NCBI RefSeq assembly: GCF_025854275.1
Contig: NZ_CP107567.1
Location: 6,262,001 to 6,326,000, forward strand
From: Streptomyces peucetius
GTDB taxonomy: Bacteria; Actinomycetota; Actinomycetes; Streptomycetales; Streptomycetaceae
Length of the DNA stretch: 64,000 nt
Direction of reading: 5' to 3'
Below the pieces are notes generated by a model that saw only the letters and a list, made by a program, of their open reading frames with translations, was not told where the DNA came from and did not search any database. Position 1 is the stretch's first letter, and each line of letters begins with the position of its first letter. The translations under genes were made by a program, and so were the position numbers. Positions 17,347-26,179 of this stretch are shown one piece after another.

Positions 17347-18825
17347 ATGGGGCGTGACGTCCCGGCGCTCGTCTTCACCCGTGACGACCGCCGCCGCTAC
17401 CGGGAGAAGATGCAGGCCTGTCTCGACACGTTCGCGCAGATGCTGCGCGAGGCGCGATTCGAGTCGGAGCGCCCGCAGGTGGGGCTCGAGATCGAACTGA
17501 ACCTGGTCGACGACGCCGGCGAGCCCGCGATGCGGAACACCGACGTGCTCGAGGCGATCGCGGACCCGGCCTGGGACAGCGAACTGGGCCGGTTCAACCT
17601 GGAGATCAACATCCCGCCGCGGACCCTGACCGCGGGCGGCCCCGACGCGTGGGAGCAGGAGATCCGCGACGCGCTCAACCACGCCGAGCAGCGGGCGTCC
17701 GAGGTCGGCGCACATCTGGCCATGATCGGCATCCTGCCGACGCTGCGGCAGCGGGACGTGGGAGAGGCGGGGCTGTCGGAGAACCCGCGCTACCGGCTGC
17801 TCAACGAACAGATCTTCGCGGCACGGGGCGAGGACCTGCGGATCGCGGTGGACGGCGTGGACAGGCTGCGCACCTACGCGGACACCATCACGCCCGAGGC
17901 CGCGTGCACCAGCACGCAGTTCCATCTGCAGGTCGCGCCGGACGAGTTCGCCCGGTACTGGAACGCCGCCCAGGCGATCGCCGGGGTGCAGGTCGCGCTC
18001 GCGGCGAACTCGCCGTTCCTCTTCGAGAAGGAATTGTGGCGCGAGACCCGGATCCCGCTGTTCGAGCAGGCCACGGACACCCGGCCCGAGGAGATCAAGG
18101 TGCAGGGCGTACGGCCGCGGGTGTGGTTCGGCGAGCGGTGGATCAACAGCGTCTTCGATCTCTTCGAGGAGAACGTGCGTTACTTCCCCGCCCTGCTGCC
18201 GCTGTGCGACGACGAGGACCCGCAGGCCACGCTCGACGGCGGGGACACCCCCGAACTGTCCGAACTCACCCTGCACAACGGCACCATCTACCGCTGGAAC
18301 CGCCCCGTGTACGCCGTCACCCACGGCAAGCCGCACCTGCGCGTCGAGAACCGGGTGCTCCCCGCCGGGCCCACCGTCGCCGACACCCTCGCCAACGGCG
18401 CCTTCTACTACGGGCTGACCCGCGCCCTGGCCGACGAGGAACGGCCGGTGTGGTCGCGGATGTCCTTCCAGGGGGCGGAGGACAATCTGCACGCCGCCGC
18501 CCGGCACGGTATCGACGCCCTTCTGTACTGGCCGGGGATGGGTGAGGTCCCGGTGGCCGAGCTCGTCCTGAGGCGTCTGCTGCCCATGGCCCACCGGGGC
18601 CTCGAACTCTCCGGCATGGACTCGGCGTGGCGGGAGCCGCTGCTCGGGATCATCGAGCAGCGCTGCGTCAGCGGGCGCAACGGAGCCCTGTGGCAGGCGG
18701 AGATGTACCACCACATCGACGCCACGTCCCGCGTCGACCACCACGAGGCGCTGCGCCTCATGACGCGGCAGTACATCGACTACATGCATCTGAACGCGCC
18801 GGCGCACACCTGGCCGGTCGACTGA
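17347..18825 (+). CDS. Glutamate-cysteine ligase family protein
   Basis: A 492-residue cytoplasmic enzyme of the GCS2/carboxylate-amine ligase superfamily. Supporting motifs are VGLEIELNLVD (metal/ATP-binding acidic strand), FNLEINIPPR, ACTSTQFHLQV, and HLRVENRVLPAGPTVAD. Members join amino acids in an ATP-dependent amide bond (gamma-glutamylcysteine-like). The exact substrate cannot be read from sequence, and in an organism that uses mycothiol rather than glutathione a different ligase role is possible. The ATG at 17347 follows a GGGAGGG site. It is monocistronic: a degenerate gene lies upstream and a CebR-controlled gene downstream. Confidence 0.75.
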   Translation: MGRDVPALVFTRDDRRRYREKMQACLDTFAQMLREARFESERPQVGLEIELNLVDDAGEPAMRNTDVLEAIADPAWDSELGRFNLEINIPPRTLTAGGPDAWEQEIRDALNHAEQRASEVGAHLAMIGILPTLRQRDVGEAGLSENPRYRLLNEQIFAARGEDLRIAVDGVDRLRTYADTITPEAACTSTQFHLQVAPDEFARYWNAAQAIAGVQVALAANSPFLFEKELWRETRIPLFEQATDTRPEEIKVQGVRPRVWFGERWINSVFDLFEENVRYFPALLPLCDDEDPQATLDGGDTPELSELTLHNGTIYRWNRPVYAVTHGKPHLRVENRVLPAGPTVADTLANGAFYYGLTRALADEERPVWSRMSFQGAEDNLHAAARHGIDALLYWPGMGEVPVAELVLRRLLPMAHRGLELSGMDSAWREPLLGIIEQRCVSGRNGALWQAEMYHHIDATSRVDHHEALRLMTRQYIDYMHLNAPAHTWPVD

Positions 18826-18945
18826 GCCACCACCGAGCGCCCGGAGCCCCCGGTCCGGTCGCGGTCATTCATCGGATGAGTCCTGTGCGGCAGGCGTTGC
18901 AGCACCCTTCTCCCCGGCGGCCCGTCCCGCTACCATCGTCCGCAC

Positions 18946-18959
18946 TGGGAGCGCTCCCA
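18946..18959. promoter_or_regulatory. CebR-type operator upstream of GH74 gene
   Basis: A perfect 14-bp palindrome, TGGGAGCGCTCCCA, 70 bp upstream of the xyloglucanase start codon. This is the known binding site of CebR, the cellobiose-responsive LacI-family repressor of cellulolytic genes in Streptomyces. Confidence 0.85.
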
Positions 18960-19028
18960 CTCCGTGCACCACTCCGTACGCCACCTCGCACCGCCACCCC
19001 GGCGGTCCCGCTCGGAGAGGACGTTTCC

Positions 19029-21746
19029 GTGCGCAGAAGCGCCAGACCATTCACCGCCCTGCTGGCGGCCCTGACCCTGACGGCCGGGCTCGTCGGTACC
19101 GGCGGCTCCGCCGCGGCCCGTACCGCCGATATCCGGCCGGCCGTCGATACATCCGACGTGTCCACGGTCGCGGACACCTACACCTGGAAGAACGTGCGCA
19201 TCGACGGCGGCGGCTTCGTGCCGGGCATCGTCTTCAACCGCTCGGAGAAGAACCTCGCCTACGCGCGCACCGACATCGGCGGCGCCTACCGCTGGAACCA
19301 GGCGGAGAAGGAATGGACCCCACTGCTGGACTGGGTCGACTGGGACAGATGGGGCTGGACGGGCGTGGCGAGCCTCGCCTCCGACGCGGTGGACCCGGAC
19401 AAGGTGTATGCCGCCGTCGGCACGTACACCAACAGCTGGGACCCGACCAACGGCGCCGTCCTGCGCTCGTCCGACCGCGGCGCGAGCTGGCAGGCCACCA
19501 CGCTCCCCTTCAAGCTCGGCGGCAACATGCCGGGCCGGGGGATGGGGGAGCGCCTCGCGGTGGACCCGAACAAGAACTCCGTGCTCTACCTGGGCGCTCC
19601 CAGCGGCCACGGCCTCTGGCGGTCCACCGATTCCGGCGTGACCTGGTCCGAGGTCACCGCCTTCCCCAACCCGGGGAACTACGCCCAGGACCCCTCCGAC
19701 ACCAGCGGCTACGCCAGTGACAACCAGGGCGTCGTGTGGGTGACCTTCGACGAGCGGTCCGGCAGCGCGGGCAGCGCCACCCAGGACATCTACGTCGGCG
19801 TCGCCGACAAGGAGAACACCGTCTACCGCTCGACCGACGGCGGCGCCACCTGGTCCCGGATCGCCGGACAGCCGACCGGATACCTCGCGCACAAGGGCGT
19901 CCTCGACTCCGCCACCGGCCATCTCCATCTGGCGCTGAGCGACACCGGCGGCCCGTACGACGGCTCCAAGGGACGCATCGCACGCTACGACACGGCCACA
20001 GGGGAGTGGACGGACATCAGCCCGACCGCCGAGGCCGACACCTACTCCGGCTTCAGCGGGCTGAGCGTGGACCGGCAGCGGCCCGGCACCCTGATGGCCA
20101 CGGCCTACAGCTCCTGGTGGCCCGACACCCAGATCTTCCGCTCCACGGACAGCGGCGCGACCTGGACCAGGGCCTGGGACCACACCAGCTATCCCGACCG
20201 TTCCTTCCGCTACACCCAGGACATCTCCTCCGTCCCCTGGCTCTCCTGGGGAGCGAACCCGTCGCCCCCCGAGGTCTCACCCAAGCTCGGCTGGATGACC
20301 GAGGCGCTGGAGATCGACCCGTTCGACTCCGACCGGATGATGTACGGCACGGGCGCGACGATCTACGGGACCGAGAACCTGCGGACCTGGGACACCGGCG
20401 GGAAGATCCTGATCACGCCGATGGTGAAGGGCCTGGAGGAGACGGCCGTCAACGACCTGGCCAGCCCGCCGTCGGGCGCGCCGCTGCTCAGCGGTCTCCT
20501 CGACATCGGTGGCTTCCGTCACACGGATCTCGACGCCGTGCCCGAGATGATGTTCACCGGGCCGAACATGTCGGCGACCACGAGCCTGGATTTCGCGGAG
20601 GCCGCACCCGACACCGTCGTACGGGTCGGCAACGCCGACGCCGCCCCGCACATCGCGTTCTCCACGGACAACGGGGCCAATTGGTTCCAGGGCTCGCAGC
20701 CGGCCGGCGTGACGGGCGGAGGCACGGTCGCCGCCGCTGCGGACGGCAGCGGCTTCGTCTGGAGCCCGGAGGGCGCGGGGGTGCACCGCACCACCGGCTT
20801 CGGCGGCTCGTGGGCCGCGTCCACCGGCATCCCGGCCGGGGCGGTCGTCGAGTCCGACCGGAAGAACCCCAAGAAGTTCTACGGCTTCAAGGACGGGACC
20901 TTCTACGTGTCCGCCGACGGCGGCGCCACCTTCACCGCGAGGGCGTCCGGCCTCCCGGCGGAGGGCGATGTCCGCTTCAAGGCGGTTCCGGGTACGGAGG
21001 GTGACATCTGGCTCGCGGGCGGCGCGGCGAACGGGACGTACGGCCTGTGGCACTCCACCGACTCCGGCGCGACCTTCACCAAGATCTCCGGCGTGGCGGA
21101 GGCGGACGCGGTCGGCTTCGGCAAGGCGGCGGCCGGCGCTTCGTACCGGACGCTCTTCGTCAGCGCGAAGATCGGCGGTGTGCGCGGCATCTTCCGCTCG
21201 ACGGACGCGGGGGCGAACTGGACGCGGATCAACGACGACGCGCACCAGTGGGGCTGGACCGGCGCGGCGATCACCGGCGACCCGCGGGTCTTCGGCCGGG
21301 TGTACGTGGCCACCAACGGGCGCGGCATCATCTACGGCGAGTCGCCGGAGAGTGACGGCGGCGGTGACCCCGGCCCGGGCCCCGAGCCGGATCCGGACCC
21401 CGACCCGGAGGAGCCGCCCGCGGACGCCGACTGCACGGTGACGTACGCCGTCACCAACCAGTGGTCGGGCGGGTTCCAGGCCGATGTGACGCTCACCAAC
21501 ACGGGTGCCGCTGCGCTGGACGGCTGGCAGCTGAGCTGGACCTTCCCCGACGGGCAGAAGGTCGGGCAGATGTGGAATGCCACACACCGGCAGGCCGGAG
21601 CAGAGGTGACGGCCGGCAACGTCTCCTGGAACGGCAAGGTGGCCGCCGGTGCCTCGGTGGGCTTCGGCTTCACGGGCACCTGGTCGGGCGAGAACGGCGG
21701 CCCCGGCGCCTTCACCCTGGGAGGTGAGGCCTGCACCGTCGGCTGA
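19029..21746 (+). CDS. Secreted GH74 xyloglucanase with CBM2
   Basis: A 905-residue secreted endo-glucanase of family GH74, expected to hydrolyse xyloglucan. GTG 19029 is preceded by GGAGAGGA and opens a signal peptide ending near GGSAAA. The catalytic region (about 45-775) is two seven-bladed beta-propellers with repeated Asp-box motifs (STDSGVTW, STDGGATW, STDSGATF); FNRSEKNLAYARTDIGGAYRW near the N-terminus is the GH74 hallmark with a catalytic Asp. A Pro/Asp/Glu-rich linker (about 775-800) leads to a CBM2 cellulose-binding module (about 800-905) with conserved surface Trp residues. The perfect CebR operator upstream puts it under cellobiose control with the GH1/GH9 pair at 59-63 kb. Confidence 0.92.
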   Translation: MRRSARPFTALLAALTLTAGLVGTGGSAAARTADIRPAVDTSDVSTVADTYTWKNVRIDGGGFVPGIVFNRSEKNLAYARTDIGGAYRWNQAEKEWTPLLDWVDWDRWGWTGVASLASDAVDPDKVYAAVGTYTNSWDPTNGAVLRSSDRGASWQATTLPFKLGGNMPGRGMGERLAVDPNKNSVLYLGAPSGHGLWRSTDSGVTWSEVTAFPNPGNYAQDPSDTSGYASDNQGVVWVTFDERSGSAGSATQDIYVGVADKENTVYRSTDGGATWSRIAGQPTGYLAHKGVLDSATGHLHLALSDTGGPYDGSKGRIARYDTATGEWTDISPTAEADTYSGFSGLSVDRQRPGTLMATAYSSWWPDTQIFRSTDSGATWTRAWDHTSYPDRSFRYTQDISSVPWLSWGANPSPPEVSPKLGWMTEALEIDPFDSDRMMYGTGATIYGTENLRTWDTGGKILITPMVKGLEETAVNDLASPPSGAPLLSGLLDIGGFRHTDLDAVPEMMFTGPNMSATTSLDFAEAAPDTVVRVGNADAAPHIAFSTDNGANWFQGSQPAGVTGGGTVAAAADGSGFVWSPEGAGVHRTTGFGGSWAASTGIPAGAVVESDRKNPKKFYGFKDGTFYVSADGGATFTARASGLPAEGDVRFKAVPGTEGDIWLAGGAANGTYGLWHSTDSGATFTKISGVAEADAVGFGKAAAGASYRTLFVSAKIGGVRGIFRSTDAGANWTRINDDAHQWGWTGAAITGDPRVFGRVYVATNGRGIIYGESPESDGGGDPGPGPEPDPDPDPEEPPADADCTVTYAVTNQWSGGFQADVTLTNTGAAALDGWQLSWTFPDGQKVGQMWNATHRQAGAEVTAGNVSWNGKVAAGASVGFGFTGTWSGENGGPGAFTLGGEACTVG

Positions 21747-21761
21747 GACGGGTGGCGGACG

Positions 21762-21803
21762 GCGCCGCGGGGCTCCTGGCATGAACCGGGAGCCTCGCGG
21801 CGC
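21762..21803 (+). terminator. Hairpin terminator after GH74 gene
   Basis: A 15-bp stem with one mismatch (21762-21776 with 21789-21803) and a 12-nt loop, followed by TTTGG. It begins 15 bp after the xyloglucanase stop. Confidence 0.7.
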
Positions 21804-22124
21804 TTTGGCAGTGAATGTCCGTTATGAAGGATTTGGCCGAACTGTTCTGAAAGGTGAATTCCGGGCGATTGTTGGGAGTTGGTGCCCTCGAGACGGCGCG
21901 ACGAGGCAGGCGGTTGCGCAGGCCACTCGTGATGTCAGTCACCTGGCACTCCGCAACGGAAAGGTCACCGGGTCGGCCATTGTCCTTCGTCGGAAAGGGA
22001 TTTGGGTTTCTTGACGCGGCAATGACAATTGAAATCACCCGGGTATAACCGCTTTTCGGATTATGATCAACAATTCGCCACTTGTTTCGCCGGGTCGCTC
22101 TCGCTTACGGTCACCGTCAATCCG

Positions 22125-22305
22125 GGTGGACCGCCGAATCCTGCCGCCGTCCGGAACCCAGACCGCATCGACTCACGTACGGCAGGAGCGGGGGAACCAG
22201 GTAAGTCGCCGAACCGGAATCCGGAACGGCTAGGGGTGAAGTCGCATTCCAGCGGCCGGGCATCTCCAGCCCGAACCCGACAGCTCACCTCGCAGGCGAC
22301 GGAGA
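22125..22305 (+). promoter_or_regulatory. ydaO-type c-di-AMP riboswitch
   Basis: The leader of the LysM/transglycosylase gene carries the conserved ydaO/yuaA pieces in order: CGCCGAATCCTG near 22132, GGGGGAACCAG near 22191, TAGGGGTGAAG near 22231, CCCGAACCCGACAGCT near 22269, and CACCTCGCAGGCG near 22287. In actinomycetes this c-di-AMP sensor turns off cell-wall hydrolase genes when ligand is high. The boundaries are approximate. The AT-richer stretch at 22010-22090 ahead of it probably holds the promoter; 21804-22010 shows nothing I can name. Confidence 0.88.
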
Positions 22306-22315
22306 GGAATTCGCC

Positions 22316-23119
22316 ATGCCCGCAAAGGGTAAGCACCGTCGTACCAAGATCCGTTCGTTCACCCGCGGGATCATCGCCGCGAGCACGGGTGGCGCGGCCC
22401 TGGCCCTGCCGCTCATGGGCGCCGCCACTGCTCAGGCCGCTCCCGCGGCCCAGCCGGCTGCCGTGGCCGCTCCGGCCGCCGCCGAGAAGTCCATCACCTA
22501 TTCCGTGGTGGCCGGCGACTCCCTTTCCAAGATCGCCGCCGCCCATTCCGTCGACGGTGGCTGGAAGCAGCTCTACAAGGACAACCGGAAGGCTGTCGGC
22601 GACGACCCGTCGCTGATTCACCCGGGCCTGAAGCTGACCATCGGCGCCACCCCGGAGGCCAAGGAAAAGGCCGCCCCCAAGAAGGCCGACCGGGCCGTGG
22701 AGGCCGACCGCGCGGACCGCTCCGAGAAGAAGACCACGCTGGCGGCGAAGCCCGCCGCGGCGACAAAGAAGGCCGCTGCCGCCGCGAAGCCGGCCTACGC
22801 GGACAACCTCGACGGCTGGATCAAGGAATCGCTGGACATCATGGCCCAGCACGGAATTCCGGGCACCTACGAGGGAATTCACCGCAACATCATGCGTGAG
22901 TCCTCCGGCAACCCGCTGGCCATCAACAACTGGGACATCAACGCCATCAACGGCACGCCCTCGAAGGGCCTGCTCCAGGTCATCCAGCCGACTTTCGACG
23001 CCTACCACGTCCCCGGCACGTCCTACGACCTGTACGACCCGGTCGCCAACATCACCGCCGCGTGCAACTACGCCGCCGACCGGTACGGCTCGATCGACAA
23101 CGTGAACGGCCCCTACTAA
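22316..23119 (+). CDS. Secreted LysM-domain lytic transglycosylase
   Basis: A 267-residue exported peptidoglycan hydrolase. The Sec signal peptide ends at about residue 41 (ATAQAAPAA). A LysM peptidoglycan-binding domain follows at about 58-107 (YSVVAGDSLSKIAAAHSV). A Lys/Ala-rich flexible linker (about 112-160) connects to a C-terminal SLT transglycosylase domain (about 165-267) with likely catalytic Glu195 in IMRESSGNP, then GLLQVIQPTF. It cleaves glycan strands during growth or spore germination (family knowledge). The ATG is 10 nt after the GGAGAGGA site that follows the c-di-AMP riboswitch, so expression is tied to turgor/osmotic signalling. Confidence 0.9.
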   Translation: MPAKGKHRRTKIRSFTRGIIAASTGGAALALPLMGAATAQAAPAAQPAAVAAPAAAEKSITYSVVAGDSLSKIAAAHSVDGGWKQLYKDNRKAVGDDPSLIHPGLKLTIGATPEAKEKAAPKKADRAVEADRADRSEKKTTLAAKPAAATKKAAAAAKPAYADNLDGWIKESLDIMAQHGIPGTYEGIHRNIMRESSGNPLAINNWDINAINGTPSKGLLQVIQPTFDAYHVPGTSYDLYDPVANITAACNYAADRYGSIDNVNGPY

Positions 23120-23263
23120 AAGGGACCGTTGCGACGGCCGGCAGGCCGCAGCACCTCACCGGGCCGGTGCCCGGGACGCCCGGCGGCGCCCCGGACACCG
23201 GCCCGAGCCGTGCCGCGTGCGCCTCGGCAGCGCACGAATCCATGTGGCCGTGTGGCCGTGCCG

Positions 23264-23302
23264 CCATGTGGCCGTGAGCGTCAGCCGCGCACGGCCACAT
23301 GG
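23264..23302. terminator. Inverted repeat, probable bidirectional terminator
   Basis: A perfect 13-bp stem (CCATGTGGCCGTG at 23264-23276 and its complement at 23290-23302) with a 13-nt loop. It lies between the convergent cell-wall hydrolase and membrane-protein genes and overlaps the last codons of the latter. Confidence 0.5.
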
Positions 23303-23835
23303 AACGCGGACAGCCACAGCACGACCGCCGCCCCCGCCCCGACTACCACGCGCACCGTCTCAGCGGTCGCCCCGGCCACGGCGACCGCCGTGCCGACGAC
23401 CGCGACCGCCGTCAGAAGGACGGCCGTCCACGTGTACTGCCATTGGTCGAAGAGCCGCGCCAGCGGAAAGAAGTGCAGACCCACCACGAGGCAAATGCCC
23501 GGCGGAATCAGCTCCGCGTGACCCGTCGCGTTGGCCACGGCGATCACCGCGAAGACGGCGACGACCTCGAGCGCGTTGACAAGTCCGACCCCTCGATTCC
23601 ACTTCTCCGGCAGCCGCACGGTCCGGCGGGCCGGCCCCGCGGCCCCGCGGTGGGCCAGGACCACCACCACGCCGGTCAGCACGGCACCGACCACACCGAC
23701 GGCGACGGCAACCGGCATCACGGCAATGCCGGAACCGGCCGCGAACGCCCACACCAGTGCGAAGACGGCGAGCACGGTGGCCCCGCGACGGCGCAGGTTC
23801 TGGGTGAGCGTCAGGCACTCCGTGTCCGTGGTCAT
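23281..23835 (-). CDS. Integral membrane protein of unknown function
   Basis: A 184-residue hydrophobic protein with about five predicted membrane spans (near residues 18-37, 38-60, 90-105, 112-126 and 138-178) joined by short charged loops (RRTVRLPEKWNRG). I see no catalytic or transport motif. The segment HFFPLARLFDQWQYTW is the most distinctive part and probably faces the membrane surface. The start is ATG 23835. It is convergent with the LysM hydrolase and is not part of an evident operon. I do not recognise the family. Confidence 0.65.
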   Translation of the reverse strand: MTTDTECLTLTQNLRRRGATVLAVFALVWAFAAGSGIAVMPVAVAVGVVGAVLTGVVVVLAHRGAAGPARRTVRLPEKWNRGVGLVNALEVVAVFAVIAVANATGHAELIPPGICLVVGLHFFPLARLFDQWQYTWTAVLLTAVAVVGTAVAVAGATAETVRVVVGAGAAVVLWLSAFHVAVRG

Positions 23836-24405
23836 GCACGGAGGCTACAGCGATCTTTCGGCCCGTGACCGGTAGTTGGCCACCCGCGTGCGAGGACGGA
23901 ATGAGTACGAGGACCGGCCGTCCTGAGTACCCGGCCGGATCCGCCGGCACCCCGCCGCTGGTCGAATCGGGTCATGCTCCCCGAAGCCCTCCGCCACCCT
24001 CGTGTTCGCAACGCCACCACCGCCGGAACTGCCCTCGCCGTGAGTCTGCTCCCGCTCGCGGTCGGCGTCCTGCTGGCCAAGGTGACGGCCACGGACCCGA
24101 TGACACCGGTGAACGCGCTGATCACCAGCGGCGGCCACCGCCCCCGCGTCACCCGGGCACAGTGGCGCGGCTGCGGCAGGAGCGCCATGGGCCGCTGCCG
24201 CGTGGCGGGAGCCGCGGTCCGCTACCGACCCCGGCGTTGCTCCCCCGCGGCGTGAGACTGCACGGGACGTCTGTCGCGCGCAACGTGATGAGCCGGACAT
24301 GGACCTGTTTCCGTGTTGCTCGTGGGAAGACGGCCGCTGACAGCATTCCGAGCGTGAGTGAGCCTTTGCCAACCGAGCTGATGAGCAGGTTGGCGAGCTC
24401 CTTGG
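23836..24405. other. Gap with no secure gene
   Basis: A 570-bp stretch between the membrane protein and an immunity-gene relic. One small frame (23974-24255, +) encodes a hydrophobic stretch (LAVSLLPLAVGVLLAKV) followed by an Arg-rich tail. It has no recognisable family and may be a decayed membrane-protein start. Base composition is less GC-biased than in the neighbours, in keeping with degraded or transferred DNA. Confidence 0.3.
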
Positions 24406-24760
24406 TCAGGGTGCGGGCCACTGAAGAAAGTTCTGCACGTGCGGATCAGGCTCGCCCGTCTCGCGATCAGGGCCCGCAAGCCAGCGGCGCTGCTGCTCAC
24501 GCCAGTGCACGAAAGGAGCAGTCGCACCCAGAGGGAAGCGTCAGCAAGAGGGCAAACGTCGAACTCGGCTCGCATCATCTTGACCAGGAAGTCGACCACG
24601 CCGCAGTCGAAGAGTGCCCATCTGGAGTCGCCATAACGGTCTGTCGACGCCAGGCCAACACCGGCCACTTGTCGGGGTCCGGGTCCAGCATCAGCCAGCC
24701 CAACTCGTTGGCACTGCAGCCAGAGCCCCAGGGTCCTACAGCGAGCCTTTGCCAAGCTGG
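24406..24760 (-). pseudogene. Decayed SUKH (SMI1/KNR4) immunity gene
   Basis: Three successive frames add up to the C-terminal half of a SUKH immunity protein. The first carries CSANELGWLMLDPDPDKWPVL. After a shift near 24640 comes CGVVDFLVKMMRAEFDVCP then LADASLW. After a second shift just past that Trp comes APFVHWREQQRRWLAG and a GEPDPHV tail ending at about 24406. These line up piece by piece with the intact immunity protein at 14834-15445 (DRWPVLVF, CGMTEFLVRVLRADFDECP, LGDLSLW, GEPDPF). The N-terminal half is unreadable and no start survives. It is probably an orphan immunity gene from a lost RHS toxin tip. Confidence 0.8.
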
Positions 24761-24923
24761 AGGCGGAGCCTGGCAGTTGGGCCGACAACGTGGTGAGGCC
24801 CCTGGTGGATGCCTGATGCCCGGGGAAGAAGACGCGGGGTCGTAAGCCGACGAAGCAGGCCTCGCTGGACGTCGCGTAGTCACACGTCGATGGGCAGCGG
24901 ACAGCCGCTGCTCCAGCGACAGT

Positions 24924-25115
24924 TCAGACGCGCGAGTCCGCCGCAAGCGTGGTGAACGCCGACCAGGCGTCGGGGGAGACCGCAAGTGGCCGGCGCTGTG
25001 TGTCCTTCGAGTCCCGGACCAGAACGGTCTTCGGGCGCACGGCGACCTCGATGCAGTTGTCGCCGCCGCCGCCGCTGTAGCTGCTCTTGAACCAGGCCAT
25101 TTCCGTGGTGCTCAT
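24924..25115 (-). CDS. DUF397 domain protein
   Basis: A 63-residue DUF397 protein recognised by MAWFKSSYSGG, NCIEVAV and VRDSKDTQRRPLAVSPDAWSAF. In streptomycetes such proteins pair with an upstream HTH/DUF5753 regulator (the WhiJ/BldB-like systems) and are thought to antagonise or modulate it. ATG 25115 overlaps the stop of the upstream regulator in an ATGA junction, so translation would be coupled. The partner is frameshifted here, which raises the question of whether this gene is still expressed usefully. Confidence 0.85.
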   Translation of the reverse strand: MSTTEMAWFKSSYSGGGGDNCIEVAVRPKTVLVRDSKDTQRRPLAVSPDAWSAFTTLAADSRV

Positions 25116-25971
25116 AGCGCTCCTCGCATCTGTTCCAGCAGGCTTGCCGTGGCCTGATGGCTCAGAGCCTGCGAGCGCATTTTGCCATAGCGCTGCAACA
25201 TGTGACTTACGGTTCTGGGGTCGGTGAGGAGTGCGCTGTTGCCGTGTCCCTCGACGTACCCGACCCACCGGTGATCGGCAGCCTCAGCAAGGTACATCTC
25301 GCCTTCGAACCCACCGTGGTCCTCCTGGACCAGCGGCATGACCTGGATCTCCACGTTGCGGTGGCTTCCCACCGACAGCAGGTGGTCGAAGAGGGACTTC
25401 GTGACTTCGGCACCGCCCATGCGCCGTTCCAGTAGCGCCTGTTCGAAGATGAAGCTGAAGTGAGTGTTCGGGCGGTCGACCAGTAGTTGCTGGCGGGCCA
25501 CGCGTGCTGCGACTTGGTGGTCGGACTGCTCCTGCGTCAGCGGTGGCAGGTGGCGGTCGAACAGGGCCCTGATGTACGGCTCAGGCTGCAGCATCCCCGG
25601 AATCGCCCGGCACTCGTACGCGTAGAGCGAGATCGCCTCTTCCTCGATCCCCGCCCACTGCCGGAACCACGACGCCAGCCCGCCTTGCGCGTCAGGCTCC
25701 GTACCGCTGCCACCAGTACCCTCGCCGCAGTCGCCCCCAGTGCCTCCTCGCACCGGTCCAGCAGCTCCCTCGGCGGGAACCGCTTGCCCTGCTCGATCTT
25801 GGCGATGTACGCCGCCGAGTACCGCACCAGCGGCGCGAACTGCTCCTGCGTGAAGCGCGCTTCCTCCCGCAGCGCCTCGAGTACCGCGCCGAAGGTCTTG
25901 AGGCTGTCCGACAGCTCCGGCTCACAGCCCCCGCCGGCCCCGCCCGCCCCACCGCCGTTGTCCGTCGTCAT
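25112..25971 (-). pseudogene. Frameshifted XRE-HTH / DUF5753 regulator
   Basis: The N-terminal frame from ATG 25971 encodes an XRE helix-turn-helix (FGAVLEALREEARFTQEQFA, YIAKIEQGKRFPPRELLDRC). The C-terminal frame, ending at 25112, encodes a DUF5753 ligand/partner domain (WFRQWAGIEEEAISLYAYE, GMLQPEPYIRALF, NVEIQVMPL, SHMLQRYGKMRSQALS). The frames differ, and the change falls at about 25690-25745, within the short linker. Otherwise the gene is full-length and followed by its usual DUF397 partner. It is either a recent frameshift or a sequencing error; the halves are too well preserved for an old relic. Confidence 0.75.
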
Positions 25972-26179
25972 CGCAGCCGCCTTCCCCTGTGCCGAGCCGG
26001 TCCCGCCGGCCCGCCCGTACCCGTGCCGTACCGTGCGTCGTAGCGCGCTGCGCCCCGTGCCCGACTGGTCACTGGTCACGTACAGCGACCGACCCGGTCC
26101 AGCGCGTCAACCAGTACAACGGGATCTGTATCAGCAGCGGACCTGCCGACGCCCCATCAACTCTCGGCACCCTGGCCCC

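Noticed and set aside
18627..19028. Upstream extension of the GH74 protein
   Set aside because: It overlaps the glutamate-cysteine ligase gene and the CebR operator; the signal peptide begins at GTG 19029.
23207..23302. CRISPR-like short repeats of GTGGCCGTG
   Set aside because: Only a few adjacent copies, no regular spacer, and explained by an inverted repeat between convergent genes.
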